A DNA stretch of 64,000 nt from assembly GCA_963680875.1 (NCBI GenBank), contig OY804578.1:104995689-105059688 (forward strand), given 5' to 3'. Each line of letters begins with the position of its first letter. The stretch's first letter is position 1. This DNA is from Bathymodiolus brooksi. Taxonomy: Eukaryota; Mollusca; Bivalvia; Mytilida; Modiolidae. A program made the translations under genes and the position numbers. The notes beneath the pieces are model-generated. The model had not been told where the DNA came from. It did not search any database and saw only the letters and a program-made list of their open reading frames with translations. This document shows, one piece after another, positions 20,698 through 31,030 of this stretch.

Positions 20698-21161
20698 CTG
20701 TAAGAATAAAAAATAATTGTTTATTACAGTGTATGTGTATAATATCGAAACAAATTTTGTTATATGGTTCTGATGTGCAGCTGTATAACGAAAACACTTT
20801 TCAAAATAATATTAAATCTATATACATGTATCCAGCACACATCTACACAACCCAATATAAAGAGACAAATTACATCAAAGTTCCAGGAAAAAATTTGGTG
20901 CGCCAGACGTGCGTCAATTCTGTCCCAGTTTGGTTTCATTCCCGTAAGTAGCTAAGGAGGACTGGCCATTTCAGCTTATGGATTGATGAAAATGTAACGT
21001 TGACGCAGAAGCCAACATGATCCCTTTATAATATAGCTACTAGTAGTATCACTATGCAAGCCACAATAATTAATAGGAAACTGTTATACAAGTGACTGTG
21101 TTGAACAATATTGACAATGTTACATATAAACATAATGTAGAATATGTCTAAATGAACATAC

Positions 21162-21266
21162 TCAAATGGGTTCACAAATGAACTCGATTTCTCCAGTTTC
21201 ATCCGTTTCGTTGAAATGTGATGGCCGCTCATTTCTTCTACTCTAGAAATACCTTGGTCAGAATAT
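21162..21266 (-). CDS. exon A of unidentified host gene
   Basis: A 105-base exon between a TGATTTAG acceptor and a GA-GTATGT donor. It encodes YSDQGISRVEEMSGHHISTK, then RMKLEKSSSFVNPF; the split last codon joins exon B as Asp. The composition is basic and Ser-rich, with no recognised domain. Upstream exons would lie at higher coordinates but the satellite block there shows none, so the 5' end of the gene is unknown. Confidence 0.55.
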
Positions 21267-21408
21267 CTAAATCAAAAGTACAAATATCAATCACTACAAA
21301 ATCACATTTGTCTGAAATTACCAGTTTTTGTAGTAATTTGCCTAAAAAATTAAGATAATTTTACAAAAACCTGCATGATTTTAACACAGACATGGGCCAT
21401 CGGTCTAC

Positions 21409-23115
21409 TGTTAAATTCACACACTGTGAAACATGCAAATTGCTATGGATCTTCACATTATTTCTTAAAAATCTTGTTTATAAATCATACTTACAAGATC
21501 CAAACTAAACAAGGGCAAAGCGTGGCGTATCCCCTCGCCTAAAAATTTGACCCGGTGACCTTGACCTTTGACTTTGAAAATCAATAGGGTTCCAGATTCT
21601 CTTAAAGACTAAATATGCACCTAGTTTGGTCAAAATCCATTGAAGGATGTTGATTCTAGAGTGTTCACAAGGATGTTACGGGGTAAAATTTTGACCCGGT
21701 TATCTTGACCTTTGACCTATGAGGCTATGACCTTGAAAATCAATAGGGTTTCGGTTATCTTAAGGACTAAGTATGTACCAAGTTTTGTCAAAAATCCATT
21801 GAAGGATGTTGATTCTAGTGTTCACAAGGATGTTATGCAGTAAAAATTTGAGCCTGTGACCTTGATCTTTGACATACAATGTACGACCTTGAAAATCAAT
21901 AGGGTTCCAGATTCTCTTAAGGACTAAGTATGTACCAAGTTTGGTCAAAATCCATTGAAGGATGTTGATTCTAGAGTGTTCACAAGGATGTTACGCAGTA
22001 AAAATTTGACCCTGTGACCTTGACCGTTGACCTTGAAAATCAATAGGGTTTCAAATTCTCGTAAGGACTAAGTATGTACCAAGTTTGGTCAAAATCCATT
22101 GAAGGATGTTGATTCTAGAGTGTTCACAAGGATGTGACGGACGGACGGACGGTAGCGTTACTATATCCCTTCACAACTTCGTTGGCGAGGAGATAAAAAG
22201 CAGTTCAAATGACAATTCTTTAAATAGAAAGCCTTTATATGAAAAATTCATAGTGATTTCCCTCTATCATGTCTATGTTGATAATTCTAAGATAGTAAAG
22301 TATAATTTTGGCTCCCTGAACTAAAAATTATGTCCAAAATTGTTGAAATGTAGTAAAAAACGAGTTAATGTAATGTTTTTTTTAGAATAGTCAAGAAATA
22401 AACTTGGTTTGCATAAGGAAATTGAAAACGATTTTCATTTAGTCATAGTCTAAAATATGCAGTTCAGGACATTTCAGTAAAATTTTATAGTCACATATAT
22501 AGAAAAGTTTCTGAAACTTGCAAATTTCTATGGATCTTCATATTATTTTTTAAAAACCTTGTTTATGTATCATACTTACAGGATCCAAACTTAAAATGCT
22601 ACTGAAATGACACTTATTTAAATGGAAAGCTTTTTATATAAAAGATGCATACTGATTTTCCACTATGGTGATAATTCACAGACAGGAAGATATAATTTTG
22701 GCTCCCATAACAAAGTTTATGTTCAAACTTGTTGAAAAGTACTTTTAACCTTATTTATGTAATGTATTTCCAGTACCCAAGATATAAACTTGTTTGAATA
22801 AAGGAATTGAAAATGATTTTCATTTAGCCATGGTCTAAAATATGCATTTTAGGACATTTCTGAAATTTTCAGTAAAACTTTGTAGTCATATATAAAAAAA
22901 GTTCTGAAACTTGAAAATTTCTTCAAGACCTTGTTTATAATTATACATTATACTTACAGGATCCAAACTAAAAGTGCAATTGAAATGAAGCTTCTTTAAA
23001 TCGAAAGCTTTTATTTGAAAAATACATACTGATTTTCCATTATAGTGATAAAATCGCAGAAAGTAAGGTATATATTTTTGGTTCCCAAAACTAAGTTTCA
23101 TGTCCAAGTTGTTGA
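21409..23115 (+). repeat. ~380-400-bp tandem repeat, three copies
   Basis: Landmarks ATCATACTTACAGGATCCAAAC, ATTTTCATTTAGCCATGGTCT and TAAAATATGCA recur. The GATCCAAACT mark lies at about 21497, 22581 and 22959; the larger first gap is due to the insertion at about 21508-22193. No conserved ORF. A further fragment (ATTTGCTTGAATAAAAAGAACTTTA, TTTTCATTAAGCCATG) lies at 29340-29400, beyond the DIRS-type element, showing that the element inserted into this array. Confidence 0.75.
21508..22193 (+). repeat. ~155-bp satellite, four copies, inserted in the larger repeat
   Basis: ATCCATTGAAGGATGTTGATT occurs at about 21636, 21795, 21949 and 22095. Each unit contains GTGACCTTGACC and GAAAATCAATAGGGTT. 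The block ends in GACGGACGGACGGACGG and CTTCGTTGGCGAGGAGATAA. This dispersed sequence type is known from many marine invertebrates. It interrupts the first copy of the ~380-400-bp repeat. Confidence 0.75.
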
Positions 23116-23527
23116 AATTTGATAAAACTGAATTTATAGTAGATAAATTACTTTATGGTGGCCGAGGGGGAATTTCATTGTAGGATTGCATCGCAATCAA
23201 CATAATATCAACCTATAGGAATTTGTAATTCAGTCACGTGACAGCTGATCAAAAAATATTTTAGAGCAAGGGTCACGCCAAATGGTGTGCTGTTTAAATT
23301 TTATTTTTCTCGGAATCAAGGAAACAACAGTTTAATCTGAATACAGCATAACATAATATTTTATAGTGACTTTTTAAAAGTAGATTCCAACACACAGTGG
23401 AAATTCTCAATCGTGAGTATTCATTGATTGTGTTGACATTCAATAGGAAAACAATTACACATGGCGTTCGTTAAATAACAGTGGACAATTTTATATTATT
23501 GTAGTTAGTGCGCATGCACGGTATTAT

Positions 23528-24142
23528 ATGGAAATGGCGAACATACACAAACAACACGTGGTTTTGTTGGGCCACAGCTTTGTACGCAGATTACGAGACT
23601 TTATGGATAGTTCTGATCAACACTACAATTTACGATTAAATGAGACTTTGTTCGACATCACGTGTCGCGCTCAAGGGGGTTTGACAATCCCTCGTCTCAT
23701 ACACGAACGTAAAGACTTGTATAACTTTACACATGCATGTCATAATATCGTGTATCTACAAATTGGAGGAAACGATCTATCCGATAAGAACACTACAACT
23801 TTATCTGTGGCAAACGAAATATTTTCTTTTGCACAATTTTTACATTATGGATTACATATAAATATCGTGGTAATAGGCGAACTTTTATGGCGTGACCCTA
23901 TGAGAGTGCATTCCGAATACAATAAACATGTGACGGACACTAATAGTGCATTGTACAATATCATTTAAACAGATGGGATACCAAATATAATATTCTGGCG
24001 ACATCGTGGTTTCTGGAAAGACTTTTCCCATATCTGCCATGATGGTGTTCATCTAAATGATGTTGGAATGAAAAAGTATTTTCGGAGTATCAGGAGTGCA
24101 GTCTTGCATGCCAGTAATATCCTTGGTAATATCTATCTATAA
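23528..24142 (+). pseudogene. SGNH/GDSL-type hydrolase domain with one nonsense codon
   Basis: A 204-codon frame interrupted once by TAA at 23966-23968 (codon 147). Catalytic blocks of the SGNH esterase/lipase fold are visible: VVLLGHSFVRR with the nucleophile Ser17, LQIGGNDL with Gly-Asn at 81-82 (block III), and after the stop HDGVHL, giving the Asp172/His175 pair of block V. There is no signal peptide. An AATAAA lies about 45 bases downstream near 24187. It could be an ORF of the retroelement that follows, or the 3' remnant of a neighbouring copy. Its substrate is unknown. Confidence 0.72.
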
Positions 24143-24379
24143 TTAATATCAGTGATGTTGTACTGTTATAAAATGTACCGACTTTAAATAAAACTTTTTG
24201 ATTTGATGTATAAGGCATACTTATATTACTTAGTTACAACTTACATGTAAGTATATACAATATACAACTAAACAATTTGATATGCACTTATAAACACTTA
24301 TACATGTTAGTGTTGACACAATCTCCATGTTAAACTTACACCTAAAAATGCATACATGGTCAGGACTGCAATATGAAAT

Positions 24380-24690
24380 ATGCTCAACATGGTTGAACAT
24401 TTGGTTTTCATGTTTTCAACAGTAAATTTGTACTCAACATGGTTGAGTCATTGGAATATTAGTCGTGCTCAACATGGTTGAACATTGGGTTTGTATGTTT
24501 GTCAACATGGCTTAGTCATCAGTACTATTATATCTCAACATGGTTGAGTTCTTGGAATATTGACCAGGCTCTACATGGTCGAGTCGTCAAGTACTATTAA
24601 ACTCAACATGGTTGAGTTCTTAGCAGATTGGTCATGCTCAACATGGTTGAGTCACCAAGTACTGGTATATTTCACATGGTTGATAAATAC
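24380..24690 (+). repeat. array of triloop hairpins CTCAAC-ATG-GTTGAG
   Basis: About nine copies of a 15-mer related to CTCAACATGGTTGAG lie 30-50 bases apart. The 6-base halves CTCAAC and GTTGAG are exact complements around ATG. Spacers vary but often contain AGTCATTGGAATATT or AGTACTATTA. Some copies have a single change (CTCTACATGGTCGAG, GTCAACATGGCTTAG). The array ends about 170 bases before ORF1 of the retroelement, so it would be in its 5' leader or promoter. Confidence 0.75.
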
Positions 24691-24862
24691 GACAATACCA
24701 GTTTAGCAACATTACACAATTAAATTATTGTTAGATAAGATGGGTTATTTTCTCAACAATAGTTGTATGTTAAGATGATATCGTGATAGAGCAACAATTA
24801 AAAGTCTTTCAGTACCATTTAATTGCCATTTTCTCTTCAGGATCTTGTGTAGAGACGCCATA

Positions 24863-25327
24863 ATGGCCCCACCAAAAAAGAAAAGAAAGACAACTGAGTC
24901 CACAACAACAGACATACTTGTACCTGTATCAAGACCTCGTACACCACGATCAACAAGATCTATATACCAACGCAGTCCAGCAACTGTTTCACTTAATAAC
25001 AATACAACACCGTCAACAGATTCAAATATACCAATATTGGCTGAAAACAATACTGAAACTATACCAAACATCGATTATACTCGCTTAGCCGAGGAGATAA
25101 TCCGCTTACAAAACAGAAACACCATGGAAGAAGTACAGCCGGCTAGTAGCTCTGGAAACTTTTGTGCAGATTCCCTTACAGCAAATACATCATCCTTTTT
25201 GGCTTCAAATACTGCATTTTCATCTGGACAATTACGATCTCAATACCATAATTCTTTAACTACAGTGAGCAATCAATTCCAGACAATAATCAACCAACCA
25301 GGAATTCCACATCTGCCATGTCAGTGA
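24863..25327 (+). CDS. retroelement ORF1 with SV40-like NLS
   Basis: The frame is open from 24845 and the first AUG in good context is at 24863. The protein starts MAPPKKKRKT, a textbook monopartite nuclear localisation signal, then is Ser/Thr/Asn-rich and low-complexity with a short helical stretch (LAEEIIRLQN). It ends in TGA at 25325-25327, overlapping the start of the next ORF by 10 bases (ATGTCAGTGA). It may be the N-terminal part of Gag or a separate small nuclear protein; nuclear import suits an element that integrates DNA in the nucleus. Confidence 0.65.
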   Translation: MAPPKKKRKTTESTTTDILVPVSRPRTPRSTRSIYQRSPATVSLNNNTTPSTDSNIPILAENNTETIPNIDYTRLAEEIIRLQNRNTMEEVQPASSSGNFCADSLTANTSSFLASNTAFSSGQLRSQYHNSLTTVSNQFQTIINQPGIPHLPCQ

Positions 25328-26886
25328 ACAATAATACCCCATATACAGATAACTCACAAATCCATACTTTAATAGAGAACATTTTGAGCACAGAGTCACC
25401 AGCTAGAAGTTTTACAGGTAGAGAATTATGTCATGGCCCAATTGTAGATTTATCGGGGGTGATCCCTTTAGGTGCACACATTTCTCAACGTATAAAGGAA
25501 AAAATATGGAACAATGAATTCATGAACTTGGCTGACTTGTTACCCAAACTTGATTTTGAAGACCCCTGGTCAGTTACCCTCGGTCCTAGTCTGATAACCA
25601 TGTCAAAGCAATCCTCAAAATCAAGAGGTCCTTTGACTTTTTATGAGTGGAATGAGGCTTTCCACATTTACATGGCCATTTATATCGAAAGATTCCCCTC
25701 AGAAGCCCCTAACATGTTGAAATACATGTCCATAGTTAAGGACGCATATGAAATGAGGGGAACACAGGCTTTCCGCACATATGATCAGTCGTTTCGTTTA
25801 CTCCGGGCAAGAAATAATCTTCCATGGCAAAAACCGATAGACGAGCTATTTACAAAATCTGTATTTCCCAAAAGGCATTACCCACAAATATTCCCCAACA
25901 ATGCCTCAAACAAATATGTACCACCCACCATAAATAGGCGTTCCCAGCCCTTTCTTAACAACAGAGACAGGGATGGTACCTGTCACGTCTGGAACACATA
26001 CGAAGTGTGTAACAGGACCAACTGTACATTCAAACACGTGTGTAAGTTTTGCCGAGGCCCTCATCCCAAAGTCAGATGTACCAGACAACCAAATACAACG
26101 CAAGGCCCCCAGCAGCCAAAACACACGCACATCAACCGTCTTCCCAGCCCAATAAAAAGTGAAGTCTTTGCTAGGGAGTTGTCCGGTTATGATCCCATCT
26201 TGTATAAGTCCCTGCTTTCCGGTTTTCGAGAAGGGTTCAAATTAGAGGTCGAAGGAGAAAAACTTCAATGTAAATTTGGTAATGCAAAAAACCGCAAATC
26301 TGCACTGGAAAATCCAGATAAAGTGTTAGAAAAATTGGCTAAAGAATCCCTAAAAAGCAGAATTGCCGGTCCTTTTAAAAAAAACCCTCTCAAAAAGGTT
26401 GTATGTTCTCCTTTGGGTTTGGTGACTAAAACAGTCATTGGCAAATTCCGTCTAATACATGATCTGTCATACCCAAAAGGTAATTCTGTAAATTCACTTA
26501 TTCCTCCGGAAAATTCAGAAGTTAAATATGACTGTATTGACAACGTAATTAAATTAGTCAAACATTTCGGCCGCGATTCATATCTTGGAAAAACTGATGT
26601 GGAGGATGCATTTAGAAATATTGATATTCACCCATCTGACTATCCTTTACTAGGTTTTACTTGGAATGGGTTTTATTATTATGACAAATGTTTACCAATG
26701 GGTGCTAGTAGCTCATGTCAATTTTTTGAAAATTTTTCCTGTGCATTACAATGGATAATGGAAACTAAATATCAGGTGGCAGGCATGTCACATATCTTGG
26801 ATGATTTTTTGTTTGTGGGTCCCCCAAAATCAGACAAATGCCAACAAGATCTGGATAAATTCCTCACATTATGCTCTAAATTATAG
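25318..26886 (+). CDS. gag-like domain plus DIRS-type reverse transcriptase (5' part)
   Basis: 522 codons to an in-frame TAG. Residues about 1-190 are gag-like (WSVTLGPSLITM, YEWNEAFHIYMAIY). A Cys/His cluster at about 222-253 (CHVWNTYEVC, CTFKHVCKFC, HPKVRC) is a CCCH-like nucleic-acid-binding finger. RT follows: SPLGLVTK, FRLIHDLSYP, GKTDVEDAFRNIDIH with a catalytic Asp, LPMGASSSC, and SHILDDFLFVG with the LDD pair replacing YxDD, as in DIRS-type RTs. The frame continues beyond the TAG with VPIKAEKTV, so the stop is a nonsense mutation. Confidence 0.8.
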   Translation: MSVNNNTPYTDNSQIHTLIENILSTESPARSFTGRELCHGPIVDLSGVIPLGAHISQRIKEKIWNNEFMNLADLLPKLDFEDPWSVTLGPSLITMSKQSSKSRGPLTFYEWNEAFHIYMAIYIERFPSEAPNMLKYMSIVKDAYEMRGTQAFRTYDQSFRLLRARNNLPWQKPIDELFTKSVFPKRHYPQIFPNNASNKYVPPTINRRSQPFLNNRDRDGTCHVWNTYEVCNRTNCTFKHVCKFCRGPHPKVRCTRQPNTTQGPQQPKHTHINRLPSPIKSEVFARELSGYDPILYKSLLSGFREGFKLEVEGEKLQCKFGNAKNRKSALENPDKVLEKLAKESLKSRIAGPFKKNPLKKVVCSPLGLVTKTVIGKFRLIHDLSYPKGNSVNSLIPPENSEVKYDCIDNVIKLVKHFGRDSYLGKTDVEDAFRNIDIHPSDYPLLGFTWNGFYYYDKCLPMGASSSCQFFENFSCALQWIMETKYQVAGMSHILDDFLFVGPPKSDKCQQDLDKFLTLCSKL

Positions 26887-27715
26887 GTTCCTATCAAGGC
26901 GGAAAAAACTGTTCAACCTACTACCGTTATCACCATATACGGTATCGAGGTAGATTCTTGCAATATGGAATGCCGACTACCACAAGAACAAATTGACAAA
27001 GTCAACAAAGTGCTAGCATCAGCTAAACAGAGAAAAAAACTCAAATTAAGAGAGTTACAATCCTTGATTGGTTACTTAATTTTGCATGTCTAGTAGTACG
27101 CCCGGGAAGACCATTTTTACGTCGACTCATTGATTTAGCCAGAAATATTACCAACCCGTTTTATTTTGTGAAATTAAATTGTGAAGCAAGGGCAGATTTA
27201 CATGCCTGGTCAGTCTTTATTCAGTCTTTCAATGGTAAATCTGTTTACCTATCTGATAATTGGATCTCATCTGACCACTTAAAATTATTTACGGACGCAT
27301 CAGGAAACATAGACTATGCCGCGTATTTGGTAGTTGGTGGTTTGCAAATTCTTCGACCAAATCTTTACACCGCCACCAAATAACAGTCAAGGAGCTTTTT
27401 CCTATTGTTAATGCGTTGGAACTATGGGGGAAATATATGGTAAATTCAAAAGTTTTGTTTCTCTTAGATAATCAGGCTGTTGTAGATGTTTTGAATAAAA
27501 AGTCCTGCAGGGATAAGATTTTAATGCGTTTGGTACGGAGATTGGTTTTATGCACCCTTTCATACAACATTGTGTTTCGTGCAAAACATACTGCAGGAAA
27601 GTCTAACATAGTAGCTGACAAGTTGTCTCGTTTCCACTTTCAGAAGGCCAGACAAGTTGCTCCTTGGCTGAATCTGACCCCAGCGGAAATACCAGAACAC
27701 ATGCTGACAATTTGA
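26887..27715 (+). pseudogene. RT thumb and RNase H of the DIRS-type element
   Basis: After the TAG at 26884-26886 the same frame reads ITIYGIEVDS and LKLRELQSLIGYL to a stop at about 27090; one base is missing there, and the next frame continues with VVRPGRPFLRRLIDLARNI. Then comes RNase H: KLFTDASGN (first catalytic Asp), a further frameshift near 27380, ITVKELFPIVNALELWG (Glu block), FLLDNQAVVDVLN (Asp block) and AKHTAGKSNIVADKLSR with the final conserved Asp. It ends at 27715. The catalytic set is present but split by one stop and two frameshifts. Confidence 0.75.
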
Positions 27716-28395
27716 ATAGCTCAGCAATGACTTTATTAAGATCCTCTCTGTCATGGTCAGCAAGAAAATCATACAAACACTCATGGAATTTAATTTTTAT
27801 CTTTGACAAGTCTATTACAAGGTTGACCCTTTCTGTGATTCAAATTTGCAATTTCATTGGTGCTCTGTTTGATAAATCATACAGTCCATCCACTATTACT
27901 TCTCACGTCTCCGCAATTAGCTACATTCATAAAATTTTAGGAATTTTTGACCCAACCAGTGCCTTCGTAGTCAACAAACTCCTCAAAGGATGCAACAACC
28001 TTCGAAAGTCACATGATACCCGTCTACCTATTACAAAACAAATTTTGGAGAAAATTATTGATGGTATAGATAAATGTATTGACAACAACTTCACAAAAAC
28101 GTTACTTAAAGCAGTTTTTCTATTGGCCTTTAACGCATTTTTGCGCTTGGGCGAAATATTAGTACGTTCACCTAAAGAGGCCGGGTCAGTTATCCAAAAA
28201 CAGGATGTAACATTTACATACTGCACTCGACGTCCACAGAGTCTCACATTGGTCATAAGACACTATAAAAATATTAAAAATAATCAAGCAGTTACCATCA
28301 CGATCGAAGCAAATCACAATAATTCACAATTATGTCCAGTTACAGCGGTATATTTTTCTGTGGGTGTGTGTTTTTCCACTCGCCTTTTTACGTGA
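27664..28395 (+). pseudogene. tyrosine recombinase, C-terminally truncated
   Basis: Overlaps the RNase H end by about 50 bases in another frame, the usual DIRS arrangement. The N-terminal SAM-like part (SARKSYKHSWNLI, YSPSTITSHVSAISYIHKI) is followed by LPITKQILEKIIDGI and AFLLAF-like NAFLRLGEIL, whose Arg is the box I catalytic residue. The frame ends soon after QLCPVTAVY. The His-x-x-Arg motif and the nucleophilic Tyr that should follow are absent, so no strand cleavage would be possible. The nearest Met is not a proven start. Confidence 0.75.
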
Positions 28396-28464
28396 GGTCA
28401 GGATTTGCCTGCTCATGTTGTTTTATATTACATTATTACTGTTTCTATTAATTTGCTTTTATTG

Positions 28465-28800
28465 TTGACATACATGTACAATTATTAGATTTTAGACATT
28501 TGTAGCTGATGGCTCATGATACGAACAACGCATTTTGTAGAACAGTGTTTGCAGGGTACAGGTCAACATTTGGTTGCTGTACCCTTCTTACTAAATTGCG
28601 ATAGATATCTAGTCAAATTTGTTATGCAACTTAATGTCATATTGCACATACAATTATTAGATTAGACATTTGTAACTGATGGCTCATGATACTAACAATG
28701 CATGTTTAAGTACAACTGTTTGGAGGGTACAGGTCAACATTTGGTTGCTGTACCCTTCTTACTATCGAGTTAGATATCTATTCACATTTTGTTTTTCATA
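28465..28800 (+). repeat. two direct repeats, ~171-bp period
   Basis: ACAATTATTAGATT.TAGACATTTGTA.CTGATGG and GGGTACAGGTCAACATTTGG occur at about 28478-28610 and 28650-28773. They lie where Ngaro-type elements carry their B1-A2-B2 split direct repeats. I could not find a matching A1 at the 5' end by eye. Confidence 0.65.
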
Positions 28801-29139
28801 CATGTAGTATTATTTTGTTTTAATTATAAACATATGTTGTAATTTGTTATGTATAAGTTGTATTCCCATCCAAATAATTTGAGCAGCAACTCTGGGTTTG
28901 GCATTTGCCCCCTATTTGATATTTCCATTTGACTCCTTATCAAAAGCGGGCTTTGGCCGTTTTTAGCGCCACCCTTTTTTGTCTTCGGAAATATTTTAGT
29001 TGAAAGGGAGTGCATAGGACATATAAATTGTATTATGCAATGTTAAAAATTATTAAAATGATAATGTTATGTAATAATGTATTATGTAACACCATGCACT
29101 CCTTGTTTTCATGTAAATGTAAATATTTGTTGTTTTCGT

Positions 29140-29160
29140 CATTTGAATAAATGACATTAA
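29140..29160 (+). terminator. candidate poly(A) signal
   Basis: AATAAA in TTTGAATAAATGACATTAAC, about 750 bases after the recombinase frame ends. Plausible 3' end of the DIRS-type transcript. Confidence 0.4.
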
Positions 29161-29400
29161 CTGGTGATATGTTTTAGTATTTTATTTCTCCCTTGCCAAA
29201 AACATAGCAGAGTTGTTGCTGTTACAGTACGAAGTGCTAGTTTTGCATCTCTCATTTCTAGGACCCCTATATGTAATAGATACATATCAGGAATACGAGG
29301 ACCAACATAAAATTAAAAGTCTAATTATATGTTGTATATCAAAGAAATAAATTTGCTTGAATAAAAAGAACTTTATAGGGTTTTCATTAAGCCATGTACA

Positions 29401-29930
29401 GTTTTAATTCTTGCATTAAAAATGAATTGATTCGATATTTTTTTTAAATTGATAATAATATACTGCATTGTCATTGATATCATTTTTGCACTCCCATTTC
29501 CCCTTTGCTGGCCTCTTAAAATTTGTGTTTGTTTACCTCGCAAATACGGCCGTTTTATGCTACTCATTGACAATAATTTGCTGTTGCCAGGTGCAAAATT
29601 ACATATATTGATTAATATCTACCGAAAATGATCATAGGCATCATCATAAATTCATAACATATGAAAAACGATTGAGAAAAGAAGGCAACATGCTCGGCTT
29701 ACCTATCAACAATAATCAAGCACTTCGAATTCCTTGAGTTCGCCCCATCCAACGCCAACGGTCCAACTGATCCCCTACATATATCTTGCATTTGTTCCAT
29801 TTGGAAGATACTTCACTTCTATTCCTCTTTATCTCTGAATCCGTCAAAGTCCCCTTTCTTCCACGCGTTGACAGTTTCTCTTTTGCCCAAGAACCACATG
29901 TTGTTTATCGTTTCTAAACAGTGCGCAATA
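29401..29930. other. non-coding, no gene seen
   Basis: AT-rich; overlapping short ORFs on both strands at 29373-29631 are not credible. Confidence 0.35.
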
Positions 29931-31030
29931 ATTCTGATAACGATAGTTTTGGGTCTTTTTTGTCATAAAATCGTATTTTTTGCAACATAACTCGGTGTTA
30001 ATCTTCATTTTATGAAGGTCAGTACGGAAATCGACAATAATTTTGGGTATGAAAAAATTACGCAGCTGGTAGACAATATCCCTTTAATCTTCTACTATTT
30101 TATCATCTTAGCCTTAAAAACATAGAGATTAATATATGACCTTTCTCCATATTATTCCGCTTATCACCTTTTTATGCATCTAGGGATGATACCCGGGTTG
30201 ATATGGAAAAAGTAACGTATTAATTTCTATGTGTTCAGGCTAAGATGCTAATATAGTAGAAGGTTAAGGTATCAATACACAAGAACAAAGGAAAAAACTG
30301 TGAATTCTTAAAAACAATCAACTGTCGGAACAATGGTGTGACGTCATAAAAATTTATAAATTTTTCAGAGACGACTTTTCATTTTTCTGATTTATCTTAC
30401 CCGTTCATAGTAAGTTTTTCCGGTAACATATAAATGCTTAATGTTCAGCAGGTGCCAGCCTACACGGTATATATCAGATAGGGCAGAAAGGCAACGGAAA
30501 TATCAAATTATAAATACAAAAATGATGTAGGTTATGAAAAGGAAGTTTAAACAATGATCGTCAACAATTCCACCAAAAGGAACAAAGAAAACATCAACTT
30601 CCTCTCACCTCAATTTATTAAACATAAAAAGATAACAACATTTACCGAAGGAAATCTAGGTTCTACAACAAACACATAGATGCAGCGGTGTTAAACTGGC
30701 TAATGGGATCCCAACCTTCTTTTGATAATTGAATCTTCAATGGTAAAACAGATATCAATGCAAATAAGTTTAAACAAAAATTTTCAACTCACAGGACAAC
30801 ACACTCTCACAAATAAACAACATAGACCTGGACATTACATTCCAATGACATAGCCAGTGAATGCTCATAGCTAAGAAGTTTAAATAAATAAGTGCGAGCA
30901 ATCAGATGACTGATACGACTGATCCTCCATCCGTCAAGAACAATTAAGTACTTACCTTATCCTTCGGAAACGTCACAAATGGCTTTTTTCAATTCCTTAT
31001 TCTATTACTGATGGGTGACAAATTGGTAAA
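29930..31030 (-). repeat. dispersed repeat R1, longest copy
   Basis: Inverse of the blocks at 1-255, 1110-1255, 16283-16350 and 16830-17010, all in one copy. In minus-strand order: CCATCAGTAATAGAATAAG, GACGGATGGAGGATCAG, GAGCATTCACTGGC, then CTATCTGATATATACCGTG, TGACGTCACACCATTGTTC and GACCTTCATAAAATGAAG. The length is about 1.1 kb, with no ORF and no obvious terminal repeats. Confidence 0.65.

Larger units (their letters stand above)
23150..29335 (+). mobile_element. DIRS/Ngaro-type tyrosine-recombinase retrotransposon (decayed)
   Basis: Order on the plus strand: SGNH hydrolase (23528-24142), hairpin-repeat region (24380-24690), basic ORF1 (24863-25327), gag-like plus RT (25318-26886), RT thumb and RNase H (26887-27715), truncated tyrosine recombinase (27664-28395), two ~171-bp direct repeats and a likely poly(A) signal near 29145. 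RT, RNase H and tyrosine recombinase in this order with no integrase define the DIRS order. Hydrolase domains are, as I recall, a feature of Ngaro-like members. The ends are inferred only from flanking satellite sequence. Multiple stops and frameshifts mean this copy is inactive. Confidence 0.75.

Noticed and set aside
27927..28256. 109-codon minus ORF
   Set aside because: Antisense shadow of the tyrosine recombinase frame.
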